Shown here: positions 10,356 through 19,794 of the stretch, one piece after another | Layout of the letters: each line of letters opens with the position of its first letter | Numbering within the stretch: the stretch's first letter is position 1 | Origin: Algoriphagus marinus | GTDB taxonomy: Bacteria; Bacteroidota; Bacteroidia; Cytophagales; Cyclobacteriaceae | Length of the DNA: 64,000 nt | Direction: 5' to 3' | Assembly (NCBI RefSeq): GCF_001936475.1 | Contig: NZ_MSPQ01000003.1 | Coordinates: 1 to 64,000, forward strand | Notes under the pieces: generated by a model | What the model saw: the letters and a program-made list of their open reading frames with translations, nothing else | Database searches by the model: none | Told to the model about the DNA's origin: nothing | Program-made: the position numbers and the translations under genes

Positions 10356-10670
10356 TTATTCCCCTCCTCTAGTTCGAGCAGGATCTACAACCCTCGTCCT
10401 AGCCGGGTCAACGCCCCTTGTCCTAGCTGGATCTACCCCTCTTGTTCGAGCTGGATCAACATCACTTTCGGTTAAATTCTCGTTTTCCTCTTCAGTACTT
10501 TCTGATGAATCGCCCTGGTCTTGGCTTTCATCCTCATTTAATGAGATGGTACTGATTAATTCAGAATCTATATCTACAGTATCCTGTCGATTGGATACCT
10601 GAAATGATTCCTCCTGTGTTACAAAAAATAAGAACCAAGCATTACCAGTTCTAAAATAATTACGTTCCAT
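10356..10670 (-). CDS. Small acidic protein with C-terminal VDPARTRG octapeptide repeats
   Basis: I do not recognise a family. The ATG at 10670 gives 104 residues (MERNYFRTGNAWFLFF...); an in-frame ATG seven codons earlier is possible. After a hydrophobic start with no typical cleavage site comes a low-complexity acidic stretch rich in E, S, D and N (about residues 35-70), then four tandem copies of VDPARTRG at the C-terminus and a final GE. The gene lies between two paralogous TPR kinases on the opposite strand and converges on the first through a shared terminator. The repeats are basic/proline containing and follow an acidic region, suggesting a disordered tail or binding repeats. Function unknown. 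Confidence 0.55.
   Translation of the reverse strand: MERNYFRTGNAWFLFFVTQEESFQVSNRQDTVDIDSELISTISLNEDESQDQGDSSESTEEENENLTESDVDPARTRGVDPARTRGVDPARTRVVDPARTRGGE
10365..10460 (-). repeat. Four tandem 24-base units encoding VDPARTRG
   Basis: The units are in frame and 24 bases long. They differ at several synonymous positions and at one glycine (RTRV in the third copy). Confidence 0.85.
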
Positions 10671-10798
10671 GATCTTAGATTTAAAATACAAATTATATAA
10701 AATAAAGGTAGTTTTTTAAGTTAAAAATCCAAATTTTAAGGTTTCAAAGTTCGAACTGCTAAAACTCCGGCATTCGAAAAATTAATTGTGGTTTATTT

Positions 10799-12961
10799 AT
10801 GAAAAGGCTTCTTGTAATTCATCCAGTTAGAACCAAACTGATTTTACTTTTTGTGTTCGCTTTTTCGGTTCTTTTTTTTGAGACACTAGAGGCACAGACA
10901 ATTGAAAGCTTAAAAGAGGAACTAACCAGACTTTCTGATAAACCAGGCTATGCTAAGGATACAGTTTATCTTAATAAAGCCAATGAACTGGGTTTTATGC
11001 TTGCAGAGAGTAATCCAGACTCTGCCATTTTATTTCTTGATCAGCAAATTTTGCGCTGTCAGGAAGCAAATTATAAAAAGGGGGAATCTGAAGCATTGAA
11101 AATTTACGGAAACGCACTTCAAAACAAAGGCGAATTCGTGGAGTCAATTGAGTACTATACCAACTCACTTACTATTGCAAAATCGCTCTCTGATGAAAAA
11201 TTAGTCCCGGGAATCTTAAATAATATAGGACTGGTTTATTATAACCTTGGAAATTATACTGAGGCTTTACATAATTTTTTTGATGCAATAAAAGGCGCAG
11301 AAACCACTGGTAATTTGAATGTAAAAGCCGCGGCCTTAAATAACGTTGCTCTGATTTACTTTGAGCAAGAGAAATTTGAAGAGGCCAAATCAAAATACAA
11401 AGAGATGCTTTCGATTTATCAGGGAATCGGAAATCAGGGCCGCGTAATTCTAGCATATAATAATATTGGTGATGTAGAACTCAAACAGAATAATCCAGTA
11501 GCTGCCTTAGAAAATCTTAAAATTGGCTATGCATCTGCACTGGATTTGCAAAGCCCTGAATTTATAGAAATGACTGCAAGGACTATGGCCGATATCTATG
11601 CAGCCATGGATAGTACGGAGTTGGCAGAAGAGCTATACCGACGATCCATCGCTATTGCTGAGGAAAAAGGATATGGGGTACCCTACTCGCATTCCCTGAT
11701 AGGACTTGCAGAATTGTATTATAAAAATCAAAATTTTGAAGAAGCATCGATTTATGCAAATAAAGGATTGGAGCAAGCTGAGAAAATGGGTCAGACTACC
11801 CAATTGCGCAATGCAAATGAACTCCTTGCAAAAATCAATGAAGTAATGGGGAATTATCAGGCGGCACTGGATAATTACAAGCTTTTCAAACTGTACAATG
11901 ATAGTATAAATACTTCCTTAGGGCAAAGGCTGGCTACTAGTCTGGAGGCCGAGTACGAGTTTTCCAAAAAAACATTAGAATTTGAGAAAGCTGCGATAAG
12001 GCAGCAATGGCTTACCTTTTCAGCTTTCGTGGGGTTATTTACTTTCTTGATTATTCTGTTTTTAGTCTATCGAAACCGAAACAGACTGGATAAAGCATAC
12101 CAAACCCTTAAAGAAAAAAACAATGAAATTAAGAGTAAAAACGAAGAACTGGAAAATACTCTTGCTCAACTGAAGTTAATACAACTTCAATTGGTTCAGT
12201 CAGAGAAGATGGCTTCCTTGGGTGAATTGACGGCTGGCATTAGCCATCAGCTTCAGAACCCGTTGAATTTTGTGAATAATTTTTCTGAAGTCACTGCTGA
12301 GCTGGTAGATGAAATGAAAGATGAACTCCAGAAGGGAGACGCTAAGACTGCACTAGGGGTAGTTGACGATGTAAAGTCTAATCTTGGGAAGATCAATAAA
12401 TACGGGCATCTCGCAAGCGGGATCATCATGAATATGCTACAGCATAGTCGTATTAACACCGGGCAAAAAGAATTTACAGACTTGAATGCCTTGGCTATTC
12501 AATATTTGAATTTGTCCTTTCATGGTATCAAAGCAAAGGATAAGGATTTTGTCTCTGAGTTCAGCCATACCTTGGACCCAAATCTGAAAAAAATCGAAAT
12601 CATTCCTCAAGAAATAGGAAGGGTTTTGCTCAATTTGATCAATAATGCATTTTATGCCGTCAATGAGCGATTAAAATCTAATCCTAACTCATATCACCCA
12701 CAAGTAAATGTGACTACAAAATGGCTGGGTGACGCGGTTGAAATCAGGGTTAGTGATAATGGAAATGGTGTGCCAGAGCCGATTCGAGATAAAATTTTCC
12801 AGCCTTTTTTCACAACTAAACCAACCGGGCAGGGAACTGGATTAGGTCTTTCACTTTCCTATGATATCGTCAAGGCGCATGGTGGAGAGCTGAGTATGAT
12901 CACTCGAGAAGGTCAAGGAGAGTCCGGATCAGAATTTATTATTAAACTCCCTATAAATTGA
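10799..12961 (+). CDS. TPR-repeat sensor histidine kinase (H-box His-Gln variant)
   Basis: A 720-residue paralogue of the kinase at 8.0 kb. The start at 10799 gives an N-terminal hydrophobic segment ([20 protein letters not shown]) with a cleavage site after EAQ. Tetratricopeptide repeats cover about residues 60-380, a membrane helix ([21 protein letters not shown]) lies near 402-422, then a coiled coil, the phosphoacceptor helix with His483, and the HATPase domain ([33 protein letters not shown]). Unlike its paralogues (AHEIQNP) its H-box reads SHQLQNP, so the residue after the phosphorylated His is Gln484 instead of Glu. In HisKA kinases that acidic residue helps autophosphorylation, so activity may be altered. 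The CotH-like gene starts 25 bases downstream and may be cotranscribed. Confidence 0.87.
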   Translation: MKRLLVIHPVRTKLILLFVFAFSVLFFETLEAQTIESLKEELTRLSDKPGYAKDTVYLNKANELGFMLAESNPDSAILFLDQQILRCQEANYKKGESEALKIYGNALQNKGEFVESIEYYTNSLTIAKSLSDEKLVPGILNNIGLVYYNLGNYTEALHNFFDAIKGAETTGNLNVKAAALNNVALIYFEQEKFEEAKSKYKEMLSIYQGIGNQGRVILAYNNIGDVELKQNNPVAALENLKIGYASALDLQSPEFIEMTARTMADIYAAMDSTELAEELYRRSIAIAEEKGYGVPYSHSLIGLAELYYKNQNFEEASIYANKGLEQAEKMGQTTQLRNANELLAKINEVMGNYQAALDNYKLFKLYNDSINTSLGQRLATSLEAEYEFSKKTLEFEKAAIRQQWLTFSAFVGLFTFLIILFLVYRNRNRLDKAYQTLKEKNNEIKSKNEELENTLAQLKLIQLQLVQSEKMASLGELTAGISHQLQNPLNFVNNFSEVTAELVDEMKDELQKGDAKTALGVVDDVKSNLGKINKYGHLASGIIMNMLQHSRINTGQKEFTDLNALAIQYLNLSFHGIKAKDKDFVSEFSHTLDPNLKKIEIIPQEIGRVLLNLINNAFYAVNERLKSNPNSYHPQVNVTTKWLGDAVEIRVSDNGNGVPEPIRDKIFQPFFTTKPTGQGTGLGLSLSYDIVKAHGGELSMITREGQGESGSEFIIKLPIN

Positions 12962-12986
12962 AAAAGTAATTTTAAACCTAAACACC

Positions 12987-14084
12987 ATGGGCATGGCTTT
13001 CAGAATTCTCTTAACTGTTATTGTCCTTGGATTTTTTGGAAGCCTGAATGCGAAGGAATATGGAATTACAGGCCTCGACTCGATTTCAACTCCTTATTCC
13101 GGACTTTTCGATTCGGATGAAATCTTACAGTTGACACTCAAAGGGAATATGCGTAAACCCCTTCATGATAAATCGCAAAAACCAAAATTTTATCCCCTGA
13201 CGCTATCTTATCAGGCGGAAGATGATTCTGAGAAATCCCTTACTGTTGAAGTAAAGGCCAGAGGAAATTTTAGAAGACTTCGAGGAAATTGTACTTATGC
13301 TCCTTTGATGCTCAAATTTTGAGAGGATGAAGCTACTCAAGTCTCAATTTTTAATTCACAGAAGGAGTTAAAGTTAGTTATGCCTTGCCAGGGAGATGAG
13401 TATGTCGTCCGAGAGTGGTTAGTCTATAAACTTTATAACCTACTAACCCCTTTGAGTTTCAAGGTACGGCTAGTCAAAGTTCAACTCGAGGAGGAGGGAA
13501 AAACTAAAAACGATGACGCATTTTATGGTATCCTATTGGAAGATGAGACCAAACTAGCAGAGAGAAACGAGATGATTCCATTGAAGCGTAATATGAAACC
13601 CTATCAAACTCAAGTTGATCAATTCAATTTGATGGCCGTTTTCGAATACTTAATTGGAAACACAGATTGGTCAGTACAATATCGGCAAAATATAAAATTG
13701 CTTTATGAAGGTGATTCCAAGCTGCCGTTTACGGTTCCCTACGACTTTGACCATGCTGGAATTGTAAGTGCGCCTTATGCGCTTCCCACGAAAGAATTGG
13801 GGATAAAGTCCGTTTGTGAAAGAATTTACCGAGGATACTGCATTGAAGATTTGGATAAGTTTGAGCCTATTATTAATCGATTCAAAGCAATGAAAGAGGA
13901 GATCTATAAGTTATATGAAGACTCAGAGTTTTTAGACCAAGCATACATCGAATCGACTATTTTATATTTAGATGACTTTTATGCCACACTAAATGATGAA
14001 AATGTTTGGCGGAAGGATTTTGGTTATCCATGCGACCCAAAAGGCACAGGAAATGTGGTAATCAAAGGATTAAAAGATAATTAG
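12987..14084 (+). pseudogene. Exported CotH-like protein interrupted by in-frame TGA
   Basis: One reading frame runs from ATG 12987 to the stop at 14084, broken only by TGA at 13320-13322. The first part (111 residues) has a signal peptide (LLTVIVLGFFGSLNAKE) and a beta region ending APLMLKF. After the stop the frame continues EDEATQVSIF and KLVMPCQGDEYVVREW without any length change. The second part includes YLIGNTDWSVQ and VPYDFDHAGI, motifs resembling the catalytic region of CotH-type atypical kinases; that relationship is my inference. Conservation on both sides of the stop points to a recent nonsense mutation (CGA or TGG to TGA) or a sequencing error. An internal restart at ATG 13380 would give 234 residues without a signal peptide. 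Confidence 0.7.
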
Positions 14085-14392
14085 TACGATTAGGCCAAGC
14101 TCATCTTTTTCTGGTTTTTCATTCAGTTGAATTTTAACCCTTGATTTTTTCTGATGCGCTAACCCCAAAGTCAAGCAATTATTTAGAACCCCAAAGTCCA
14201 ATTTGCATTTGGCCTGAGTCTTAATTCACCCCAGCTAATTTTGGAATTTCACTAAGAAATTACTATGGTAAGTTATAAGCAATGCTGGGACAATTTTATG
14301 ATTACTTTGTCCTAAATAGTTTCTTTTTCCCATTGAAAATCAATTAATTATATCACTTAATTAATCTTTTTAAATTTAAACTCTTTAGAATA
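14085..14392. other. Intergenic region with direct repeat and GGACAA/TTGTCC inverted repeat
   Basis: No gene seen. It contains a 12-base direct repeat AACCCCAAAGTC at 14161-14172 and 14187-14198 (26-base period), an inverted repeat GGACAA (14288-14293) / TTGTCC (14307-14312), and an AT-rich stretch with TTAATTAA-type palindromes just ahead of the secreted NTF2-like gene. Confidence 0.6.
14287..14315 (+). promoter_or_regulatory. Candidate operator GGACAA-N13-TTGTCC
   Basis: Inverted repeat about 80 bases upstream of the ATG at 14393. Its right arm, TTTGTCCTAA (14306-14315), occurs again at 19350-19359 upstream of the LytTR-associated kinase. No regulator is demonstrated. Confidence 0.35.
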
Positions 14393-14917
14393 ATGAAAAC
14401 ATTAAAAGCAACTTTGATTATCGCATTTTTTATGGCGTGGATGCCATTCACCACCCAAGCGCAGCAAGGGGAAGTAACGCTGGAATTTACTAATGCGGCA
14501 ACCGCACTTGAGCTAGTTCAAAATTATACCAAAGCACTTCAGGCAGGTGATGTAGCCAAAATGGATGCCCAACTTCACAGAGATGTCATGGTATATGGTT
14601 TGGGTGGAGCATTGGATTCACTTACCAAAGCTCAGCACAAGGAATATTATACTACCAGTACCAACCAATTCAAGCATACACTGAGTAATGAACTTTACCT
14701 TCCCGTCAAAGTGACCAACAACTGGAATGAGGGTGAATGGGTTCTGTCTTGGGGGGTAAATACTGTCACAGATAAAGTGACTGGCAAATCCATCAGAATC
14801 CCTTACCATACTGCCACAAAGGTGGTAGATGGGAAAATTGCAACAATGAATTATTGGTATGATATGCTGAATATCCTTACCCAGCAAGGATATGAAGTTA
14901 AACCACCAGCCAACTAA
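14393..14917 (+). CDS. Secreted NTF2-like (SnoaL-type) protein
   Basis: A 174-residue protein with a clear signal peptide (MKTLKATLIIAFFMAWMPF, cut after TQAQ). The mature part shows the NTF2-like pattern: an N-terminal helix (ALELVQNYTKALQAGD), HRDVMVYGLGG, and a C-terminal sheet ending KIATMNYWYDMLNILTQQGY. Members of this fold are small cone-shaped proteins that either bind ligands or act as isomerases and dehydratases; no specific activity can be read here. It precedes the alcohol dehydrogenase/EthD pair but is separated from it by a terminator-like hairpin, so it is probably its own transcript. Confidence 0.75.
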   Translation: MKTLKATLIIAFFMAWMPFTTQAQQGEVTLEFTNAATALELVQNYTKALQAGDVAKMDAQLHRDVMVYGLGGALDSLTKAQHKEYYTTSTNQFKHTLSNELYLPVKVTNNWNEGEWVLSWGVNTVTDKVTGKSIRIPYHTATKVVDGKIATMNYWYDMLNILTQQGYEVKPPAN

Positions 14918-14948
14918 TACATAATTTTTTAAAACGTTATTTTTTTGG

Positions 14949-14996
14949 ACCAATGTTTCTAGTACTTTTTAATTACTAGCAGCATTGGTTTTCTTT
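14949..14996 (+). terminator. Intrinsic terminator after the NTF2-like gene
   Basis: Two-part stem ACCAATG/CATTGGT (14949-14955 with 14983-14989) and CTAGTA/TACTAG (14959-14964 with 14974-14979), separated by a 3+3 internal loop and followed by TTTCTTTTG. Confidence 0.6.
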
Positions 14997-15159
14997 TGAA
15001 TTTGCAAATTTTCATCAGGATTGATGCTTTGGGAAAATATGCAACTTCGTTTGGACAGAATAAACAGCTTCTAGTCCCTGATAGGTTTTCCTTTTTAATT
15101 GAAATGAATAGCTTATACTCCTGCCTGAATTTTTAAACATTTATTAAATCAACGAACTA

Positions 15160-16164
15160 ATGAAAGTATCAGCATATGCGGCTAAAGGGCCAAATGAAAA
15201 ATTAGAGCCATTTACCTATGAAATGGGTGTGTTGGGAGCAGAGCAGGTTGATGTTAAAGTGATTAATTGTGGAATCTGCCATTCGGATTTAAGCATGATG
15301 AAAAATGAATGGGGGATGACCGCCTATCCGATAGTTCCGGGGCATGAGATTATTGGTGAAGTTGTGGCAGTCGGTAGTTCGGTCAAAAATGTCAAAATTG
15401 GAGACAAAGTAGGTGTTGGTTGGTTTTCCTCCTCCTGTATGTCTTGCCATGAATGCATGGATGGGTCGCACCATTTGTGTACATCAGCAGAATTTACCAT
15501 TGGAGGAAGACATGGTGGCTTTGCCGACTATGTGCGAAGTCATTGGTCCTGGGCGATACCGCTACCTGAAGGGATTGACTTAGATAAAGCTGGCCCACTG
15601 CTTTGTGGAGGGATTACTGTATTTAACCCGATCATTCTGGCTGATGTAAAAGCAACAGATAAAGTTGGAGTAATTGGGATTGGAGGACTTGGTCATATGG
15701 CCCTTAAATTCCTTAATAAATGGGGCTGCGAGGTGATTGCATTTAGCTCCACTCCAAGTAAAAAAGAATCAATTCTTGCTATGGGAGCTACTAGAGTTGT
15801 AGATTCAACAAATCCTGATGAATTAGCATCAATCGCAGGGTCTTTAAATTTTATTCTTAATACAACGAATGTGACCTTAGATTGGGATTCATATTTGACA
15901 GTTTTAGCCCCAAAAGGTAAGTTTCATAATGTAGGTGCGGTTTTAGAACCTTTGGCGATTCCGGCATTTTCTCTTATCACAGGAGAGAAATCTGTAGCAG
16001 GTAGCCCACTCGGGAGTCCTGCTCTGACGCGAACTATGCTGGAATTTTGTGTACGACATCATATCTATCCCATAACAGAGGAATTTCCAATGGTAAAAGT
16101 TAATGAAGCATTTGCACATCTTGAAGCTGGAAAGGCAAGATTTAGAATTGTATTGAAAAATTAG
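15160..16164 (+). CDS. Zinc-dependent NAD(P) alcohol dehydrogenase (YahK/cinnamyl-alcohol type)
   Basis: A 334-residue cytosolic medium-chain dehydrogenase that would interconvert alcohols and aldehydes with NAD(P)H. The catalytic zinc site is visible as Cys40-His41 in GICHSD and His62-Glu63 in PGHE, with the third ligand in LLCGG. The structural zinc lobe is CMSCHECMDGSHHLC. The Rossmann loop is GIGGLGHMA near residues 173-181. Length matches the family. The EthD-domain gene follows 26 bases downstream and is probably in the same transcript. The substrate cannot be told; YahK relatives accept broad aldehydes. Confidence 0.9.
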   Translation: MKVSAYAAKGPNEKLEPFTYEMGVLGAEQVDVKVINCGICHSDLSMMKNEWGMTAYPIVPGHEIIGEVVAVGSSVKNVKIGDKVGVGWFSSSCMSCHECMDGSHHLCTSAEFTIGGRHGGFADYVRSHWSWAIPLPEGIDLDKAGPLLCGGITVFNPIILADVKATDKVGVIGIGGLGHMALKFLNKWGCEVIAFSSTPSKKESILAMGATRVVDSTNPDELASIAGSLNFILNTTNVTLDWDSYLTVLAPKGKFHNVGAVLEPLAIPAFSLITGEKSVAGSPLGSPALTRTMLEFCVRHHIYPITEEFPMVKVNEAFAHLEAGKARFRIVLKN

Positions 16165-16190
16165 TATAACCACAAAAACTCAAAAAAATC

Positions 16191-16493
16191 ATGTTAAAAG
16201 TAACCGTACTCTATGGGCATCCTACAGATCCAGCAGCTTTTGAAAGCTATTATGCTTCTTCCCATATGCCACTAGTAGGTAAAATGACTGGATTTGAGAA
16301 AGCTGAACTCACCAAGTTCTTGCCTAATCCGGACGGATCCAAACCTGATTACTATCGAATGGCTGAATTATATTATGCAAGTCCTGAAGCAATGCAAAAA
16401 TCTCTGGGCTCACCAGAAGGAAAAGCAACTACTGGTGATCTAGCTAATTTTGCTACCGGTGGCGTCAAAATGCTGGTAGGAGAAGTTGGGTAG
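16191..16493 (+). CDS. EthD-domain protein
   Basis: A 100-residue ferredoxin-like dimeric barrel protein of the EthD family. It starts with the typical LKVTVLYGHPTDPAAFESYY and contains SHMPLVGKM, the HMP segment characteristic of the family, and a Gly-rich end (FATGGVKMLVGE). EthD proteins accompany oxidative degradation genes, and the function of most is unproven. It follows the alcohol dehydrogenase by 26 bases, which suggests joint expression. Confidence 0.8.
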   Translation: MLKVTVLYGHPTDPAAFESYYASSHMPLVGKMTGFEKAELTKFLPNPDGSKPDYYRMAELYYASPEAMQKSLGSPEGKATTGDLANFATGGVKMLVGEVG

Positions 16494-16573
16494 GATTATC
16501 TGACAACTTTAAGTCTATTATTCTAAGGATAATTAATAGTAGTCGAATGAAAATTTTATTTATCAGATAAGAA

Positions 16574-17296
16574 CTAGACTTTATTCACCAACCTAAATAA
16601 ATCCTCCTTGTATTGCTTGCCAATCGGGAGGATTTTTCCTTTCAATTCCACATGGGTTTCTGTTACCGCTTCTAATTTTGAAAAATTCACCATATAGGAT
16701 CGGTGGATTCTGACAAAGCGTTTAGGGTCGATTTTTTCACAAAGCTTATTCAAAGGACTCACGATCAAATAGTCTTGCTGGGAGGTAATTATTTTGCAAT
16801 AGTTCCGTTCGGCTTCTACCCAAATAATGTCATCGAGCATAACCTTGATTAATTTATTTTGATTTCGGATAAAAATCCTATCCTCATGTGATTCATGAAA
16901 AGAATTTTCTTCTGCTTCTTCTTTGGGAGTTTCCTTGATCCTTTCTTCAACCAAAGCAATAGTCCGCTCTAAGTTTTGCTTGTTGAATGGTTTGGAAATG
17001 AATGCAAATGGATGAGTATTTTTAGCTTTTTGAAAAGTGGAATCATCCTCGTTGGCAGTTAGGTAAATAATTGGAATATCCAGAACTTTATGAATTTCAT
17101 GCGCCGCATCTATTCCATTGGATTTGCCTTTTAGCTGAATATCCATCAGGATCAAATCTGGCTTGGTTTCTAAAGCATGGTGAATTGCCTCCTCCGCCTT
17201 GGTTTCAATACCGGTAACTTCATAGCCAAGTTTACTCAGTTGTAAACTGATATTAGCGGCAATAATCATGTCATCTTCGACGATTAATATTCTCAT
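16574..17296 (-). CDS. LytTR-family response regulator
   Basis: A 240-residue two-domain regulator. The receiver domain (1-120) has the acidic pair (EDD at 7-9), phosphoacceptor Asp52 (LILMDIQ), the switch Thr in YLTANEDD and the conserved Lys in ISKPF. A 25-residue acidic linker leads to a LytTR DNA-binding domain (about 140-240) with RIFIRNQNKLIKV, the VEAERNYCKI loop and RFVRIHRSYMVN. Its start lies 5 bases after the stop of the HisKA_2 kinase gene, so it is the cognate regulator. LytTR proteins bind paired direct repeats; candidate target promoters include those carrying TTTGTCCTAA, which is only an inference. Confidence 0.92.
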   Translation of the reverse strand: MRILIVEDDMIIAANISLQLSKLGYEVTGIETKAEEAIHHALETKPDLILMDIQLKGKSNGIDAAHEIHKVLDIPIIYLTANEDDSTFQKAKNTHPFAFISKPFNKQNLERTIALVEERIKETPKEEAEENSFHESHEDRIFIRNQNKLIKVMLDDIIWVEAERNYCKIITSQQDYLIVSPLNKLCEKIDPKRFVRIHRSYMVNFSKLEAVTETHVELKGKILPIGKQYKEDLFRLVNKV

Positions 17297-17301
17297 TTTG
17301 G

Positions 17302-19248
17302 TTAGGCTGCTTTGTTTAAAAAAAATGTAAATGAAAAGGCTGTTCCTGGAGATTTGACCAAGGTCATTTTTCCATCAAGTTGTCTTGTTAGCAAGCTAAT
17401 CAGCTCGCTCCCAAATCCAGTTCCTTGGGGAGTTGAATTTGAAACTATTCCTACTCCGTCGTCAGCGACCTCTAGAAATAAGGCATCCTCTTTTTCATAA
17501 AGACTGATAAGGATTCTGCCTTTTTCCTGATCTGGAAAAGCATATTTGAGTGAGTTGGAGATTAATTCATTTACAATTAACCCTATTGGTATAGCCATGT
17601 CCACATCCAATTCAAGAGGTGCCATTTCAATGTCAAAATCGATTCTTTTCTTGGCATCAAAGGTGTCAAGGATAAATCTTCCCAATCTTTCAAAAAACTG
17701 TTTCATTTCTACTCCCTTTAAGTTTTTCTCTCGGTAAAGCTGCAAATGAATCATCCCCATACTTTGAACTCGATTGTATGTTTCTTCCAATACTTGCTGA
17801 AAGTGGCGATTATCAATTTTTGCGATTTGGAGGGAGAGTAAACTAGATATAGTTTCAAGATTGTTTTTGATTCGATGATGGATTTCTTTCAATAAAAATT
17901 CCTTTTCTTGATTTTTCTTTTCTAGTAGTGCTGAATAGGATTTATTCCTCAGATAAACCCGATATACCAAAGACAGAATGATCACTAGGACTATAGCAAG
18001 GGTAAGGTAGAGAACTTGCAAAATCCGCTGACGACTCAGTTGGGATTCTTGAAGGTTGATCGTATTTTCTTTTTGCGCGACCTGCATTTCTGTCTGAAGA
18101 GTTGCGATTTGTGCTTCTGCTTCAGAAGTGAAAACATCGCTTCGGAGTTGATGCGCAATCCTAGAGGCTTTCAAGGCACTTTCAAATAATTTAGAACCTT
18201 CATAAGCCTTACTTAACTCCTGGTATACCAAAGTCAGGTAATACTTATCTCCAAAATTCTCCTTTGCTTTTTCAATACTTGTATTCAAGTATTTGGCAGC
18301 CTGACTGTATTCCCCTGCTTCGTTACTCACTTTTCCCAAAGCGAGATAGGATCTCATTATCATAAAGTCATTCTCAAGTAATTCTGCATATCTAAGCGCA
18401 TCCAGACCTGACTTTTTTCCCTCCGAAAAATTCCCCGCATTAGCATGAAGGTTGGCCAAAGCGATATAAGTATCACTGAGATTATTGTAAAAACCATATT
18501 GCTCTCCAAGTTGGACAGATTTCTGAAAATAAGGAAGAGCCTCGTCTTGGCGCTCCAGGTCCACCAGGTATTGTCCGACGAGGTGAAGTGTGAAATCATA
18601 ATCCAAATCATTTATTCCTCTTCTTTCAAATATTTCTAATGATTTGATTCCATAAAAAAATGCGGATTCAAATTTCCGCTGTTTCCAAAATAAATTGCTC
18701 ATATCGGAATAGGCCATAGCAATAGCCTTTTGATCTTTGTAAGTTTCCCCTATTCCAAGCGTTTTGGAAGCATATTCAAAAGCCTCCCCAAGCATTCCCC
18801 TACGCTCATACACATAGCCTAAGTTGGTATATAATAACCAAGCTTCTTGCTCGGGAATCATTGAAATAGCTTCGTTGAGGACTTGCTCTGCTTCATCTAA
18901 TTGCTCCATTCGAAGAAGAATTGCTCCCTTGGAAACCAGCAATCTACCCTTCCAATACGTCTCATCACTTTCTACGGCTTCTCTTAATCCTAGCTCTATA
19001 ATATCTAATGCTTTTTTGAGGTTTCGAGTATGATAATAGTACCCCAAATCATTTAAAATTTGTAGCCTAAGCGGGGAGAATTCAGGTATTTCCGAAACGC
19101 TATTCTCAAGGTTGTCTAGATAGTCTGATTGAAAATTATCTGTAGCTACAAAAACCTCTTGATATCGAAGCTTTCCCCTTTGATTTTCGATTTGGGCGAA
19201 TAATACAATAGGTATCAAAAAAATCCAAAAAAAGAAAAACCTCTTCAT
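17302..19248 (-). CDS. TPR sensor histidine kinase, HisKA_2 type
   Basis: A 648-residue kinase with a signal peptide (FFFFWIFLIPIVLFAQ), about eight tetratricopeptide repeats predicted periplasmic (roughly 40-370), a membrane helix (VLYLTLAIVLVIILSLVYRVY) near 408-430, and a HisKA_2 phosphoacceptor segment KEIHHRIKNNLETISSLL (His457/His458, the one before Arg being the usual site). The HATPase follows with NELISNSLKYAF, DDGVGI and GTGFGSEL. This is a different kinase family from the four AHEIQNP kinases nearby. It is the first gene of a two-gene operon with the LytTR regulator (5-base gap). Confidence 0.9.
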   Translation of the reverse strand: MKRFFFFWIFLIPIVLFAQIENQRGKLRYQEVFVATDNFQSDYLDNLENSVSEIPEFSPLRLQILNDLGYYYHTRNLKKALDIIELGLREAVESDETYWKGRLLVSKGAILLRMEQLDEAEQVLNEAISMIPEQEAWLLYTNLGYVYERRGMLGEAFEYASKTLGIGETYKDQKAIAMAYSDMSNLFWKQRKFESAFFYGIKSLEIFERRGINDLDYDFTLHLVGQYLVDLERQDEALPYFQKSVQLGEQYGFYNNLSDTYIALANLHANAGNFSEGKKSGLDALRYAELLENDFMIMRSYLALGKVSNEAGEYSQAAKYLNTSIEKAKENFGDKYYLTLVYQELSKAYEGSKLFESALKASRIAHQLRSDVFTSEAEAQIATLQTEMQVAQKENTINLQESQLSRQRILQVLYLTLAIVLVIILSLVYRVYLRNKSYSALLEKKNQEKEFLLKEIHHRIKNNLETISSLLSLQIAKIDNRHFQQVLEETYNRVQSMGMIHLQLYREKNLKGVEMKQFFERLGRFILDTFDAKKRIDFDIEMAPLELDVDMAIPIGLIVNELISNSLKYAFPDQEKGRILISLYEKEDALFLEVADDGVGIVSNSTPQGTGFGSELISLLTRQLDGKMTLVKSPGTAFSFTFFLNKAA

Positions 19249-19349
19249 TTCTAAATGTACTAAATAGAATTATATCAAGATCAGTATTCTGTATTTAAAA
19301 TAATCTAATGGGGAAGAATTTTATGGGATTGGGGAAGTACTACGTCTAT

Positions 19350-19364
19350 TTTGTCCTAAGACAA
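19350..19364 (-). promoter_or_regulatory. Candidate operator TTGTC-CTAA-GACAA
   Basis: A perfect 5+5 inverted repeat about 100 bases upstream of the kinase start at 19248. It includes TTTGTCCTAA (19350-19359), identical to the right arm of the inverted repeat upstream of 14393. Autoregulation by the adjacent LytTR regulator is possible but unproven. Confidence 0.35.
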
Positions 19365-19697
19365 TTTTTTTATTGATCCTTTGACTGCATATTTAATCAG
19401 ATAGACTGTTCACAATTTCAGTTCTGGAATTTAAAGATCTAAAATTGTTTGTACTCGTCTCATTTCTGATCCAAGCATTTGCCTGTGAAGCGAAGATGCA
19501 CTACACAGACTTATTTTATGGAAATGAAAATTATCAATTCTAATATTGAAATTATGTACCTGAGAAATTAGAAGATTCCGTTCAAGAAATTTAAAATATG
19601 CTGATATAAACTTTTTTTAATAAGAATCCTCGTTGATGGCTAAAACTGATATAAGACTTAACATGAGCTATTAATTCCGTTTTAAACTAAACTTAAA

Positions 19698-19757
19698 ATG
19701 GCAGTGAGGACTAAAGATGATGTTATTGCTAGAATGAAAAATCAGGATTCAACCTGA
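19698..19757 (+). other. Possible very small ORF (19 codons) in front of an orphan terminator
   Basis: ATG 19698 to TGA 19757 encodes a short charged peptide beginning MAVRTKDDVIARMK. There is no clear ribosome-binding site or promoter. I list it only because a strong terminator follows 38 bases later. It may be a small protein, a leader peptide, part of a small RNA or a gene remnant; nothing identifies which. Confidence 0.2.
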
Positions 19758-19794
19758 GGAGATTTATAAGCAATAACTCATATTTTTTAAATAG

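Noticed and set aside
13320..13322. Selenocysteine at the in-frame TGA
   Set aside because: No reason in the family for Sec, and no SECIS-like hairpin recognised just downstream; nonsense mutation or error is simpler.
19445..19543. 32-codon frame with a lipoprotein-like start (VSFLIQAFAC) after a TTG
   Set aside because: It stops 18 residues after the cysteine, has no ATG or clear ribosome-binding site, and is too short to separate from chance.
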